Assembly (NCBI GenBank): GCA_934636065.1
Contig: CAKTZW010000067.1
Span: 1-8,081 of the forward strand
DNA length: 8,081 bases
Reading direction: 5' to 3'
Source of the DNA: an uncultured Labedella sp.
GTDB taxonomy: Bacteria > Actinomycetota > Actinomycetes > Actinomycetales > Microbacteriaceae
The translations under genes and the position numbers were made by a program. The notes under the pieces were generated by a model that ran no database searches, had not been told where the DNA came from, and was given only the letters and a program-made list of their open reading frames with translations. Every line of letters begins with the position of its first letter. Positions within the stretch are counted from its first letter, which is position 1. Shown one piece after another: positions 1 through 7,776 of this stretch.

Positions 1-2
1 GT

Positions 3-65
3 GGTGCGCCACGCGACCTCGCGACGGCCGACGGTCCCTTCGCATCCCTCCTCGCCCGCGTCTGA
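3..65 (+). CDS. C-terminal end of a probable ABC-transporter ATP-binding protein (partial)
   Basis: Only the last 20 codons and a TGA stop (63-65) are inside the window; the gene begins upstream. The reading frame is chosen because 16 of its 20 third positions are G or C, as in the core genes here. The residues read G-A-P-R-D-L-A-T-A-D-G-P-F-A-S-L-L-A-R-V. This resembles the usual ending of exporter-type or CydCD-type ABC ATPases, where a glycine-proline turn, a short helix and a D-G-P-F-A-x-L-L motif follow the nucleotide-binding domain. No Walker or signature motifs can be seen because they would lie upstream. The family call therefore rests on a short tail; the substrate is unknown. It is separated from the next gene by about 160 bases with its own candidate control elements, so the two are probably not one operon. 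Confidence 0.5.
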   Translation, partial: GAPRDLATADGPFASLLARV

Positions 66-91
66 GCGCCTCCGGCGAGCCTTCGAGGCGC
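66..91 (+). terminator. Possible weak hairpin terminator after the partial upstream gene
   Basis: GCGCCTC (66-72) and GAGGCGC (85-91) form a perfect 7-bp stem with a 12-nt loop, starting one base after the stop codon. There is no U-tract, as is common in high-GC actinobacteria. The stem is short, so this is a candidate only. Confidence 0.3.
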
Positions 92-145
92 CGACCGGGC
101 TTCCTCCGTGCCCCGTGTGCGGACCGTGAGAGTTCCCGCAAAGAG

Positions 146-210
146 CCGCCGATCGGGTTGATCCCTCCGCCGATCCGCGGAATCGTGGCTGCACGAACGA
201 GAACGAACGA
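146..210 (+). promoter_or_regulatory. Repeat-rich leader upstream of the HesB/IscA-like gene; possible promoter or operator
   Basis: CCGCCGATC occurs twice (146-154 and 167-175), with start points 21 bases apart, about two helical turns. Between them is TTGATC (158-163), a passable -35 element, but the hexamer 17 bases later (AATCGT, 181-186) is a poor -10. Closer to the gene ACGAACGA is repeated at 193-200 and 203-210. The promoter must lie in this stretch because the gene has its own terminator and a separate upstream neighbour, but the exact element is not clear from sequence. Confidence 0.25.
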
Positions 211-228
211 CACGTCAGGAGACGATTC

Positions 229-510
229 ATGCTCACCATGACCGAGACCGCCAGCACCCTCGTCCGCACCATCACCGACCAGTCCGTCGGCACGACGGAG
301 GGCGGCCTGCGCATCAGCCAGGCCGACAGCTCGACGGACTTCGCCGTCGACGTCGTTCCGGCCCCCGAGGCCGCCGACCAGATCATCGAGCGCGAGGGCG
401 CCCGCGTCTTCCTCGAGGAGAACGCCGCCTCGGCCCTGTCGGACCGTATCCTCGACGCCCAGCTCGACGAGAACAACGCCGTGCGCTTCTCCCTCGGACT
501 TCCGGCCTGA
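229..510 (+). CDS. HesB/IscA-like small protein lacking the cluster-binding cysteines
   Basis: A 93-residue soluble protein. It follows the fold pattern of the Fe-S biogenesis (HesB/IscA/SufA) family: an N-terminal helix, a G-L-R-I strand (residues 26-29), then G-A-R-V-F-L-E before a helix, and a final strand A-V-R-F-S-L. True A-type carriers bind iron or clusters with three conserved cysteines, including a C-terminal C-G-C. This protein has no cysteine at all and ends where that motif would be, so it probably does not carry a cluster. Such cysteine-free relatives are common in actinobacteria and their role is unknown to me. The ATG at 229 is chosen because AGGAGA (217-222) lies six bases upstream; the internal ATG at 238 is less well placed. 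It is a single-gene unit closed by the terminator at 528-578. Confidence 0.75.
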   Translation: MLTMTETASTLVRTITDQSVGTTEGGLRISQADSSTDFAVDVVPAPEAADQIIEREGARVFLEENAASALSDRILDAQLDENNAVRFSLGLPA

Positions 511-527
511 CGTCACACCTCAGTCGG

Positions 528-578
528 ACACGACGAAGCCCCCGCTCCGGAGACCCCGGGCGGGGGCTTCGTCCGTGT
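528..578 (+). terminator. Strong intrinsic-type terminator of the HesB/IscA-like gene
   Basis: GACGAAGCCCCCGC (532-545) pairs perfectly with GCGGGGGCTTCGTC (560-573), a 14-bp stem with a 14-nt loop. Four further base pairs (528-531 with 575-578) extend it past a one-base bulge. It starts about 20 bases after the stop codon. There is no U-tract, typical of high-GC actinobacterial terminators. The right arm is also part of the direct repeat that recurs at 2860-2882. Confidence 0.8.
555..576. repeat. Left copy of imperfect direct repeat flanking the AlbA_2-RRM gene
   Basis: This 22-nt stretch, in the right arm of the terminator, matches 2860-2882 with one inserted base and two mismatches; the shared blocks are GCGGGGG and TCGTCCGT. 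Weaker similarity continues about eight bases leftwards. The two copies bracket the low-GC gene. They may be a duplication linked to its insertion, or two relatives of a common terminator motif. Confidence 0.45.
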
Positions 579-647
579 GCGGGGCCGAACTTCGCAGTTT
601 GGAGCGATAGCACGCGGAAATACCTCCTCCGCGAGGAATACACCCAC

Positions 648-660
648 TAGCCTTACGCTC
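648..660 (+). promoter_or_regulatory. Candidate -10 box for leaderless transcription of the AlbA_2-RRM gene
   Basis: TAGCCT (648-653) fits the actinobacterial TANNNT -10 consensus and lies seven bases before the ATG at 661, so transcription would start at or next to the start codon. No Shine-Dalgarno sequence lies at usable distance: GAGGAA (633-638) is 22 bases away and can pair in a small TCCTC/GAGGA hairpin (625-637). No convincing -35 is seen. Confidence 0.4.
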
Positions 661-2745
661 ATGACTGACGGCGTCGACATCCTTACGCTTCAGGAGCGCG
701 TGCGTGCGACTCTCTCGATGAGCGAGAGTCACTTCCGGGAGTTTAAGAGCGCATGGGAGGGGCACCCTTCCCAAAAGAGCCCGAGGAATCCGAAAACCAT
801 CAAGCGGGATATCGGCGAAACTCTTGTCGCATTTGCTAATGCCGACGGCGGTGAACTTCTAGTCGGAGTGGAGGACGATGGTGTGGTCACAGGCGTTCCT
901 CATGGAGATGAGACGGTGCAGTCATTCCTTGAGGCATGGAAAAGCCACGTTCATGGGCGCACCCCGTTGGATCGCCCGCTTGCCGTGCAGCTCGAGATAG
1001 ACAAACAGAAGGTTCTGTACTTCTCGGTCGATAAGGGCACTTCAGTTGTCCACCTGACCCAGGACGGTCGTTGTTTACAGCGAAAGGATCGCGAGTCGGT
1101 TCCTGTCGCAAGCGAGATGATCGTCTTTGAACGCCAAGAGAGACTTTCGCGGGAATACGACCGTGGTTTCGTCGACGGAGCTGACGCAACAGCATTGAAC
1201 GAAGAGACGCTCACTGCGGCTGGAAAATTGATTGCGCCAGGCCTCTCGCCTGAAAAGTTGCTCCAGTTGCTTGGTCTCGCCGAGTACGGAGCCGCCTCTC
1301 TGCGGCTTCGCCGTGCGGCGCTGCTCCTCTTCGCGAAGGACGTTGCACTCTGGCACCCGCGGTGCGAGGTACGGATTTTGCGCGTTTCTGGCACCGAACT
1401 GAGAGCCGGTAGAGACTACAACGTCGTGGATGACAAGCACGTCGTGGGCAATGTCGCGGAACTACTACAAAGTGCTTGGGACGAGGTTCGGCCTTATTTG
1501 GTCGAAACGCGCTTGGGTCCGGATGGTCGATTTCAGGAACAGGTCCGTTACCCCGAGGACGCCTGCAGAGAGGCGCTGACCAACGCAATCGCTCATCGCG
1601 ATTACACCATTGAAGGCCGCGCGATTGAGGTTTACGTGTTCGATGACCGCCTCGAGGTCCGCAGTCCGGGCCCGCTGCTTTCGACCGTCACGGTGGAGGG
1701 GCTCAGGACACTGGCGGGAGTTCATCAGTCAAGAAACACCGCGATCGCCAGAACGCTTCGTGAACTGGGCTACATGCGAGAAATGGGTGAGGGGTTTCGT
1801 CGTATGTTCCAGTTGATGAGGGCCCATGATCTGGTCGAGCCCGAAGTCATTGCTGACTCTCAGCAGTTCACCGTCTCGTTGCGCCACCGCTCGGTCTTCT
1901 CTGAGGATGACCAGCGCTGGATATCCGCATTTGAGGAGTTCAGTCTTGAACGAGACGAAGAAAAGGTCCTCCTACTCGGCCGTCACGGGGAGAGCCTGAG
2001 CGTCCAGCAAATCATGGACGCGGTGGACATCGTCGACACCGAGGATTATCGCGCCGTGATTGAGCGCTTACAAAACAAGGGACTGATACGAGGGTTGAAA
2101 GCGACGAAGTCGACGGGCAAGCAGCGGCGCGACTCGCCTCGATGGTCGGTCATCCAACCCGACCAGGCCGCTGATTACCTTCACGCTCTACATTCCGAGA
2201 TTCGGACGACTGTCTCGGGGCCGCGACTGGCTAGCGCCGATTATGACCGAATCGCTGGTGGGTTGTCCCAAGAGAATCCGTTCCGACGTTTAGGAGGGAA
2301 TCTCAAGCGATCGATGGTCACCCTTGGCATCGTCGACACCGCAAATCGTCTAGCAACAGGCTTCTCGAGCACTGGCAACGCGGTGACCGAGCCGCCGCGA
2401 GGCGTTGTAGCGGTCTCAGAGTCGCCGCCGGGCGATGTCGCAGTCAGCACGGAGGAAATCATGGACGCGCGCGCGATTGCTTCCTCGCGCGGGTCCCGGC
2501 TTTACGTTGGTAACCTTGCTTTCACAGCCTCACAGGAGGACGTCTTAGCTGCCGCACTTGAGTTTGGAGAGGTGGCCGACGTAGTGGTTCCCCAATCCTT
2601 ATCGCGACCCGGACGGAACAGAGGATTCGCTTTCGTCCAGTACCGAGTGCATGACGACGCAAAACTCGCACTGAGTCGGTTGACGGGAGTGAACATTTCG
2701 GGACGCGCCGTCATCGTTGACTGGGCGTCCAGCGGGCGCTCATAA
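661..2745 (+). CDS. AlbA_2 (Schlafen-like)-GHKL ATPase-winged helix-RRM fusion protein
   Basis: A predicted 694-residue cytoplasmic protein with four recognisable parts. Residues about 18-130 are an AlbA_2/Schlafen-type nucleic-acid domain: E22-x4-E27-F-K, then F-A-N-A-D-G-G (58-64) and G-V-E-D-D-G (69-74). E22, E27 and D72 could correspond to the acidic triad of Schlafen RNases (inference from spacing). Residues about 240-420 are a divergent GHKL ATPase: E304-A-L-T-N308 with H312-R-D-Y, the S-P-G turn (335-337), and G376-E-G (376-378). Residues about 430-500 look like a winged helix. A flexible linker follows (about 574-612). Residues 613-690 are an RRM: RNP2 is L-Y-V-G-N-L (614-619), RNP1 is R-G-F-A-F-V-Q-Y (654-661), and aromatics Y615, F656 and F658 are intact. 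The first two domains are typical of COG2865-like proteins; the RRM is the unusual addition. Base composition is well below its neighbours, and TTA codons occur at L139, L470, L544, L629 and L647, indicating horizontal transfer. The frame is open from a GTG at 577, but that lies against the upstream terminator, so ATG 661 is preferred. Function is unknown; RNA-linked regulation or defence is possible. Confidence 0.85.
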   Translation: MTDGVDILTLQERVRATLSMSESHFREFKSAWEGHPSQKSPRNPKTIKRDIGETLVAFANADGGELLVGVEDDGVVTGVPHGDETVQSFLEAWKSHVHGRTPLDRPLAVQLEIDKQKVLYFSVDKGTSVVHLTQDGRCLQRKDRESVPVASEMIVFERQERLSREYDRGFVDGADATALNEETLTAAGKLIAPGLSPEKLLQLLGLAEYGAASLRLRRAALLLFAKDVALWHPRCEVRILRVSGTELRAGRDYNVVDDKHVVGNVAELLQSAWDEVRPYLVETRLGPDGRFQEQVRYPEDACREALTNAIAHRDYTIEGRAIEVYVFDDRLEVRSPGPLLSTVTVEGLRTLAGVHQSRNTAIARTLRELGYMREMGEGFRRMFQLMRAHDLVEPEVIADSQQFTVSLRHRSVFSEDDQRWISAFEEFSLERDEEKVLLLGRHGESLSVQQIMDAVDIVDTEDYRAVIERLQNKGLIRGLKATKSTGKQRRDSPRWSVIQPDQAADYLHALHSEIRTTVSGPRLASADYDRIAGGLSQENPFRRLGGNLKRSMVTLGIVDTANRLATGFSSTGNAVTEPPRGVVAVSESPPGDVAVSTEEIMDARAIASSRGSRLYVGNLAFTASQEDVLAAALEFGEVADVVVPQSLSRPGRNRGFAFVQYRVHDDAKLALSRLTGVNISGRAVIVDWASSGRS
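2389..2448 (+). repeat. Imperfect 30-bp in-frame tandem repeat in the linker before the RRM
   Basis: Two adjacent copies encode E-P-P-R-G-V-V-A-V-S (residues 577-586) and E-S-P-P-G-D-V-A-V-S (587-596). This proline- and glycine-rich segment lies between the winged-helix region and the RRM and looks like a flexible spacer that grew by duplication. Confidence 0.6.
2451..2463 (+). promoter_or_regulatory. Internal Shine-Dalgarno and in-frame ATG: possible separate start for a free RRM protein
   Basis: GGAGGA (2451-2456) lies four bases before an in-frame ATG (2461-2463), or five bases from the GGAGG core. This is a better ribosome binding site than anything in front of the full-length gene. Initiation here would give a 94-residue protein, residues 601-694 of the fusion, consisting of a 12-residue lead and the complete RRM, the size of stand-alone bacterial RRM proteins. 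The site could be chance, since the codons for E-E-I-M naturally read this way, but its position at the domain boundary is suggestive. Confidence 0.4.
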
Positions 2746-2767
2746 ATTCGACGTTCAACAGCGCGCG

Positions 2768-2796
2768 ATCTAACCGCAACGTTCCAATCCTGTCAA
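2768..2796 (-). promoter_or_regulatory. Candidate antisense promoter facing into the 3' end of the AlbA_2-RRM gene
   Basis: On the minus strand TTGACA (2796-2791) is a perfect -35. Seventeen bases further is TTAGAT (2773-2768), a mediocre -10 (3 of 6); TAGATC, one base on, is an alternative. A transcript would run antisense through the RRM coding end. No minus-strand gene is credible here, so any product would be an antisense RNA, or the match is chance. Confidence 0.25.
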
Positions 2797-2859
2797 AGTC
2801 CACCTGCAGGAGTGGTATCGGCGAGACCAACCGAGCGCTACATAGGGGTGACGCCGAGT

Positions 2860-2882
2860 CCCGGAGCGGGGGTGTCGTCCGT
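2860..2882. repeat. Right copy of imperfect direct repeat flanking the AlbA_2-RRM gene
   Basis: Twenty of 23 aligned positions match 555-576, with one single-base gap. Unlike the left copy it lacks the complementary left arm, so it cannot form the same terminator hairpin. It lies directly upstream of the purL -10 box, where base composition has returned to the high-GC background. Confidence 0.45.
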
Positions 2883-2893
2883 CCCGGCGCGGG

Positions 2894-2899
2894 TAGGAT
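2894..2899 (+). promoter_or_regulatory. Candidate -10 box of purL
   Basis: TAGGAT matches the TANNNT consensus and four of six positions of TATAAT. A start near 2906 would give an untranslated leader of about 70 bases. No good -35 is seen 16-18 bases upstream, and I see no known purine or ZTP riboswitch pattern in the leader. Confidence 0.45.
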
Positions 2900-2974
2900 C
2901 GAGTCGACACGTCGTCACCGCACAGCCCCCTTCCGCACCGCGAATCCCGCCCGTACCGAGGAGCCCTCAGCGCC

Positions 2975-5281
<2,307 letters not shown>

Positions 5282-5349
5282 CGGGGCGATCACCCCGATC
5301 GGCCACTCTCGGACCGGCGGCGGGCGCCGCAACGGCCCCTTCGGGGGTT
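5282..5349 (+). terminator. Probable composite terminator after purL
   Basis: Three short hairpins follow the stop codon: CGGGG/CCCCG (5282-5286 with 5293-5297), GCGGC/GCCGC (5317-5321 with 5326-5330), and CCCC/GGGG closed by a TTCG tetraloop (5336-5347). There is no U-tract. The last one, with its stable loop, is the best candidate stop signal. Confidence 0.45.
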
Positions 5350-5372
5350 CGAGGCGACCGGATCGCGATCCC

Positions 5373-5404
5373 TAGGCTGGAGGGAATTCCCCCCAGCCGA
5401 AAGG
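5373..5404 (+). promoter_or_regulatory. Promoter -10 overlapping a 24-nt palindrome upstream of the lipoprotein gene
   Basis: TAGGCT (5373-5378) is a TANNNT -10 candidate. It overlaps a palindrome (5375-5398) in which 11 of 12 symmetric pairs match, centred on GGGAATTCCC with flanking GGCTGG and CCAGCC. The Shine-Dalgarno AAGG (5401-5404) begins three bases after the palindrome. As DNA this is a good repressor operator position; as RNA it would place a stable hairpin immediately before the ribosome binding site. The cognate regulator is not identifiable here. Confidence 0.5.
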
Positions 5405-5410
5405 TCGACC

Positions 5411-6001
5411 ATGATCCGACGCGCCGCCGCACCTCTCCTGCTCGCCGCCGCCACTCTCATCCTCACCGCGTGCGGGGCGACGGGCCCTTCCGAGGAGGAG
5501 ACCGCCTCGCTCGCGTCCTTCGCCGAGACATCGTGCTCCGGGCTGGCCTCGGTGTACGAGGCAGACGACGCGCTTTCGAACCTCGATCGCGATATCGAAG
5601 AGCTCGGGACCGCCGAGGAGCAGCACGCCGCGGCAGTCGAGGGCGTCCGATCTTTCATCGACCTGCTGGAGCAGAGCCGGGACGACGTGATCGCCGACCC
5701 GCCCCTGGTGGACGCAGGCGAGGACGGGCAGGACGGCGACGCGATCGTCGCGCTCTTCACGGATTACTACGACACCTGGATCGACGAGGCGAGCAGCACG
5801 CTCGACGCGTTCGCCGCCGAGGTCCCGGAGTTCGGCCCCAATGAGGACGGCGTCCGACTGGCGACTCTCGACCTCGTGTCAGATGTGAAGGAGTACGGCG
5901 TTCCCGAGCTCGTCTTCCCCTACGGCGACATCGAGGATCAGGACGTCATCGCGGCCATCGACGACGAGTCGAGCTGCGACGACATCGTCACCGTCTGGTG
6001 A
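5411..6001 (+). CDS. Predicted secreted lipoprotein of unknown function
   Basis: A 196-residue protein I do not recognise. It begins with a typical lipoprotein signal: positive M-I-R-R, a hydrophobic stretch (residues 5-17), and the lipobox L18-T-A-C21, so C21 should be lipidated and the mature protein anchored outside the membrane. The mature part is strongly acidic and largely helical in appearance. It has just two further cysteines, C42 near the start and C189 near the end, which could form one disulfide joining the two termini. No catalytic motif or transmembrane segment is visible after the signal. The ATG at 5411 is supported by AAGG (5401-5404) six bases upstream. It is flanked by hairpins on both sides and so appears monocistronic, with its own palindrome-associated promoter. 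It could be a small envelope or solute-binding lipoprotein; nothing in the sequence decides this. Confidence 0.85.
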   Translation: MIRRAAAPLLLAAATLILTACGATGPSEEETASLASFAETSCSGLASVYEADDALSNLDRDIEELGTAEEQHAAAVEGVRSFIDLLEQSRDDVIADPPLVDAGEDGQDGDAIVALFTDYYDTWIDEASSTLDAFAAEVPEFGPNEDGVRLATLDLVSDVKEYGVPELVFPYGDIEDQDVIAAIDDESSCDDIVTVW

Positions 6002-6041
6002 CGTGTCGGTCCGCGGCCGGGATGTATCCCTCCGCGACACG
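6002..6041 (+). terminator. Nested hairpin between the lipoprotein gene and the sugar transporter gene
   Basis: CGTGTCG (6002-6008) pairs with CGACACG (6035-6041). Inside it GGGA and TCCC (6019-6022, 6027-6030) form a second stem with a TGTA loop. It begins directly after the stop codon and probably ends the lipoprotein transcript. It could instead bind a regulator of the transporter gene, whose start is only about 50 bases away. Confidence 0.45.
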
Positions 6042-6074
6042 CTTGTCCACCCTGGCCCCGATAGTCGGCCGCGG

Positions 6075-6089
6075 TACTAACGTGTGCGG
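6075..6089 (+). promoter_or_regulatory. Candidate -10 for near-leaderless transcription of the sugar transporter
   Basis: TACTAACGT (6075-6083) contains overlapping -10-like hexamers, TACTAA and TAACGT. The second lies six bases before the GTG at 6090, the spacing of leaderless actinobacterial genes. No Shine-Dalgarno sequence precedes either possible GTG start. Confidence 0.35.
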
Positions 6090-7577
6090 GTGACCGAGCA
6101 GACCGAGAAGACCGACGACACGCGTTTCACCGTCAAGACACCGTACGGCCGACGAGCCGTCGCGCTCTCGATCGCCGCGGCGGTCGGCGGGTTCCTGTTC
6201 GGCTTCGACTCGTCCGTCATCAACGGCGCCGTCGACTCGATCGACGCGAACTTCGAGCTCGGGAGCGCCCTCACGGGCTTCATCGTCGCCGTCGCCCTGC
6301 TCGGCTGCGCTCTCGGCGCCATCGTGGCCGGTGGCCTCTCGGATCGTTACGGCCGCCTGCGCGTCATGTTCATCGGCGCCATCATGTTCTTCGCGAGCTC
6401 CGTCGGCTCCGCCCTGACCTTCAGTCCATGGGACCTCGTCGTCTGGCGCATCGTCGGCGGCATCGGCATCGGGATCGCGTCCGTCGTCGCGCCCGCCTAC
6501 ATCGCCGAGATCGCCCCGCGCCAGATCCGCGGAAGCCTCGCCTCGCTCCAGCAGCTCGCGATCACGCTCGGCATCTTCGCCGCTCTGCTCAGCGACGCGG
6601 TCCTCGCCAACTCGGCCGGCGGAGCGTCCGAGCAGCTGTGGTGGGGACTCGAGGCGTGGCGCTGGATGTTCCTCGTCGGCGTGATCCCGTCCGTCGTCTA
6701 CGGGGTGCTCGCGTTCACGATGCCCGAGTCGCCGCGCTACCTGCTCGCCAAGGGACGCACCGACGAGGCGCGCGCGATCTTCGCCCGGCTCGTCCCGAAG
6801 GACGACCTCGACCGCGCCGTCCGCGACATCCAGACCGCGATCGACGAGGACCGCAAGCACGCGAACGCCTCGCTGCGCGGGAAGGCGTTCGGGCTGCACC
6901 CGATCGTGTGGGTGGGCATCATCCTCTCCGTGTTCCAGCAGTTCGTCGGCATCAACGTGATCTTCTACTACTCGACGAGCCTCTGGAAGGCCGTCGGCTT
7001 CAGCGAGTCGGACTCCCTGCTCGTGAGTGTCATCACCTCGGTCACGAACGTGCTCGTGACGATCGTCGCGATCGTGCTCGTCGACCGCATCGGTCGCAAG
7101 CCCATCCTCCTGAGCGGCTCGGCCCTCATGACGCTCTCCCTCGGGGCGATGGCGCTCTCGTTCTCGTTCTCCGAGGGCTCGGGCGACGACGTGTCGCTGC
7201 CCGGCGTGTGGGGACCCGTCGCCCTCGTCGCCGCGAACCTCTTCGTCGTGGGATTCGGGGCGTCATGGGGCCCGCTCGTCTGGGTGCTCCTCGGCGAGAT
7301 CTTCCCCACGCGGATCCGCGCCAAGGCGCTCGGCGTCGCGGCGGCCGCCCAGTGGATCGCGAACTTCCTCGTGACCGTCTCCTTCCCGCCCCTGTCCGAG
7401 TTCTCGCTGCCGTTCACGTACGGCATGTACGCGGCTCTCGCCCTCCTGTCCGGTCTCTACGTGTGGCGGATGGTCCCGGAGACGAACGGCATGGAGCTCG
7501 AGCAGGCCGAGACCCTCTTCGCGGACTCCGACAAGGCGAAGGCCCAGGCCAAGGCGGGCGCGAAGTCCCGTTCCTGA
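6090..7577 (+). CDS. MFS sugar:H+ symporter (sugar porter family, XylE/GLUT-like)
   Basis: A 495-residue, 12-helix inner-membrane transporter that should import a monosaccharide with a proton. Sugar-porter hallmarks appear in order: F-G-F-D40 in helix 1, where XylE has its proton-coupling aspartate and GLUT facilitators have asparagine; the loop motif D-R-Y-G-R; A-Y-I-A-E-I-A-P; P-E-S-P-R after helix 6; V-D-R-I-G-R-K; and P-E-T-N-G after helix 12. Residues matching the XylE sugar site are present: Q155, Q283-Q284, N289, W398 and Q421-W422. The substrate is therefore likely a hexose or pentose such as glucose or xylose, but cannot be fixed from sequence. The C-terminus ends in a basic K/A-rich tail with repeated K-A residues. 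The start is uncertain: GTG at 6090 fits the leaderless spacing, while GTG at 6084 would add two residues. The downstream GH15 enzyme suggests a carbohydrate-use neighbourhood. Confidence 0.92.
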   Translation: MTEQTEKTDDTRFTVKTPYGRRAVALSIAAAVGGFLFGFDSSVINGAVDSIDANFELGSALTGFIVAVALLGCALGAIVAGGLSDRYGRLRVMFIGAIMFFASSVGSALTFSPWDLVVWRIVGGIGIGIASVVAPAYIAEIAPRQIRGSLASLQQLAITLGIFAALLSDAVLANSAGGASEQLWWGLEAWRWMFLVGVIPSVVYGVLAFTMPESPRYLLAKGRTDEARAIFARLVPKDDLDRAVRDIQTAIDEDRKHANASLRGKAFGLHPIVWVGIILSVFQQFVGINVIFYYSTSLWKAVGFSESDSLLVSVITSVTNVLVTIVAIVLVDRIGRKPILLSGSALMTLSLGAMALSFSFSEGSGDDVSLPGVWGPVALVAANLFVVGFGASWGPLVWVLLGEIFPTRIRAKALGVAAAAQWIANFLVTVSFPPLSEFSLPFTYGMYAALALLSGLYVWRMVPETNGMELEQAETLFADSDKAKAQAKAGAKSRS

Positions 7578-7599
7578 GGTGAGGCGCTCCCAACCTGCC

Positions 7600-7655
7600 G
7601 AAGTGCGGGTTTCGGCCGCGTCGCGCGGCTTCGCAGCGGCCGGAACCCGCACTTC
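7600..7655. repeat. Long intergenic palindrome (20-bp arms), terminator or REP-like element
   Basis: The arms at 7600-7619 and 7636-7655 are complementary over 20 positions with a single G-T wobble, around a 16-nt loop. Each outer end reads GAAGTGCGGG on its own strand. It lies 22 bases after the transporter stop codon, so it can act as its terminator. The long near-perfect arms, and the extra flank copy that follows, also fit a small palindromic repeat of REP or MITE type. Confidence 0.7.
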
Positions 7656-7701
7656 CCGGGGAGGGGGCGGTCAGAACTTGCACTTCGAGGGAGGGGCTCC
7701 C
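7643..7701. repeat. Degenerate tandem copy of the palindrome's right flank, with a small hairpin
   Basis: GCACTTCCCGGGGAGGGGGC (7649-7668) recurs 31 bases later as GCACTTCGAGGGAGGGGC (7680-7697); GAAC precedes both. The second copy ends in a small hairpin, GGGAG/CTCCC (7689-7693, 7697-7701). The remainder to 7770 is GC-rich with no gene I can support. Confidence 0.5.
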
Positions 7702-7776
7702 CGCCAGGGCGTCCTCGGGGTCCTAAGACGCGCGCGGACGGGGCGCAAGGGGCGGAGGCGCGGGCTCCGGGCTACC

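Noticed and set aside
577..660. Upstream GTG start (577) for the AlbA_2-RRM gene, adding 28 residues
   Set aside because: The GTG overlaps the end of the previous gene's terminator hairpin and has no ribosome binding site; the added residues precede any conserved AlbA_2 sequence.
2746..2974. Possible purine or ZTP riboswitch in the purL leader
   Set aside because: I looked for conserved core motifs and saw none; only G-rich sequence and the repeat copy are present.
511..2974. Transposase, integrase or terminal inverted repeats around the acquired gene
   Set aside because: No recombinase gene and no matching inverted ends were seen; only the imperfect direct repeat is present.
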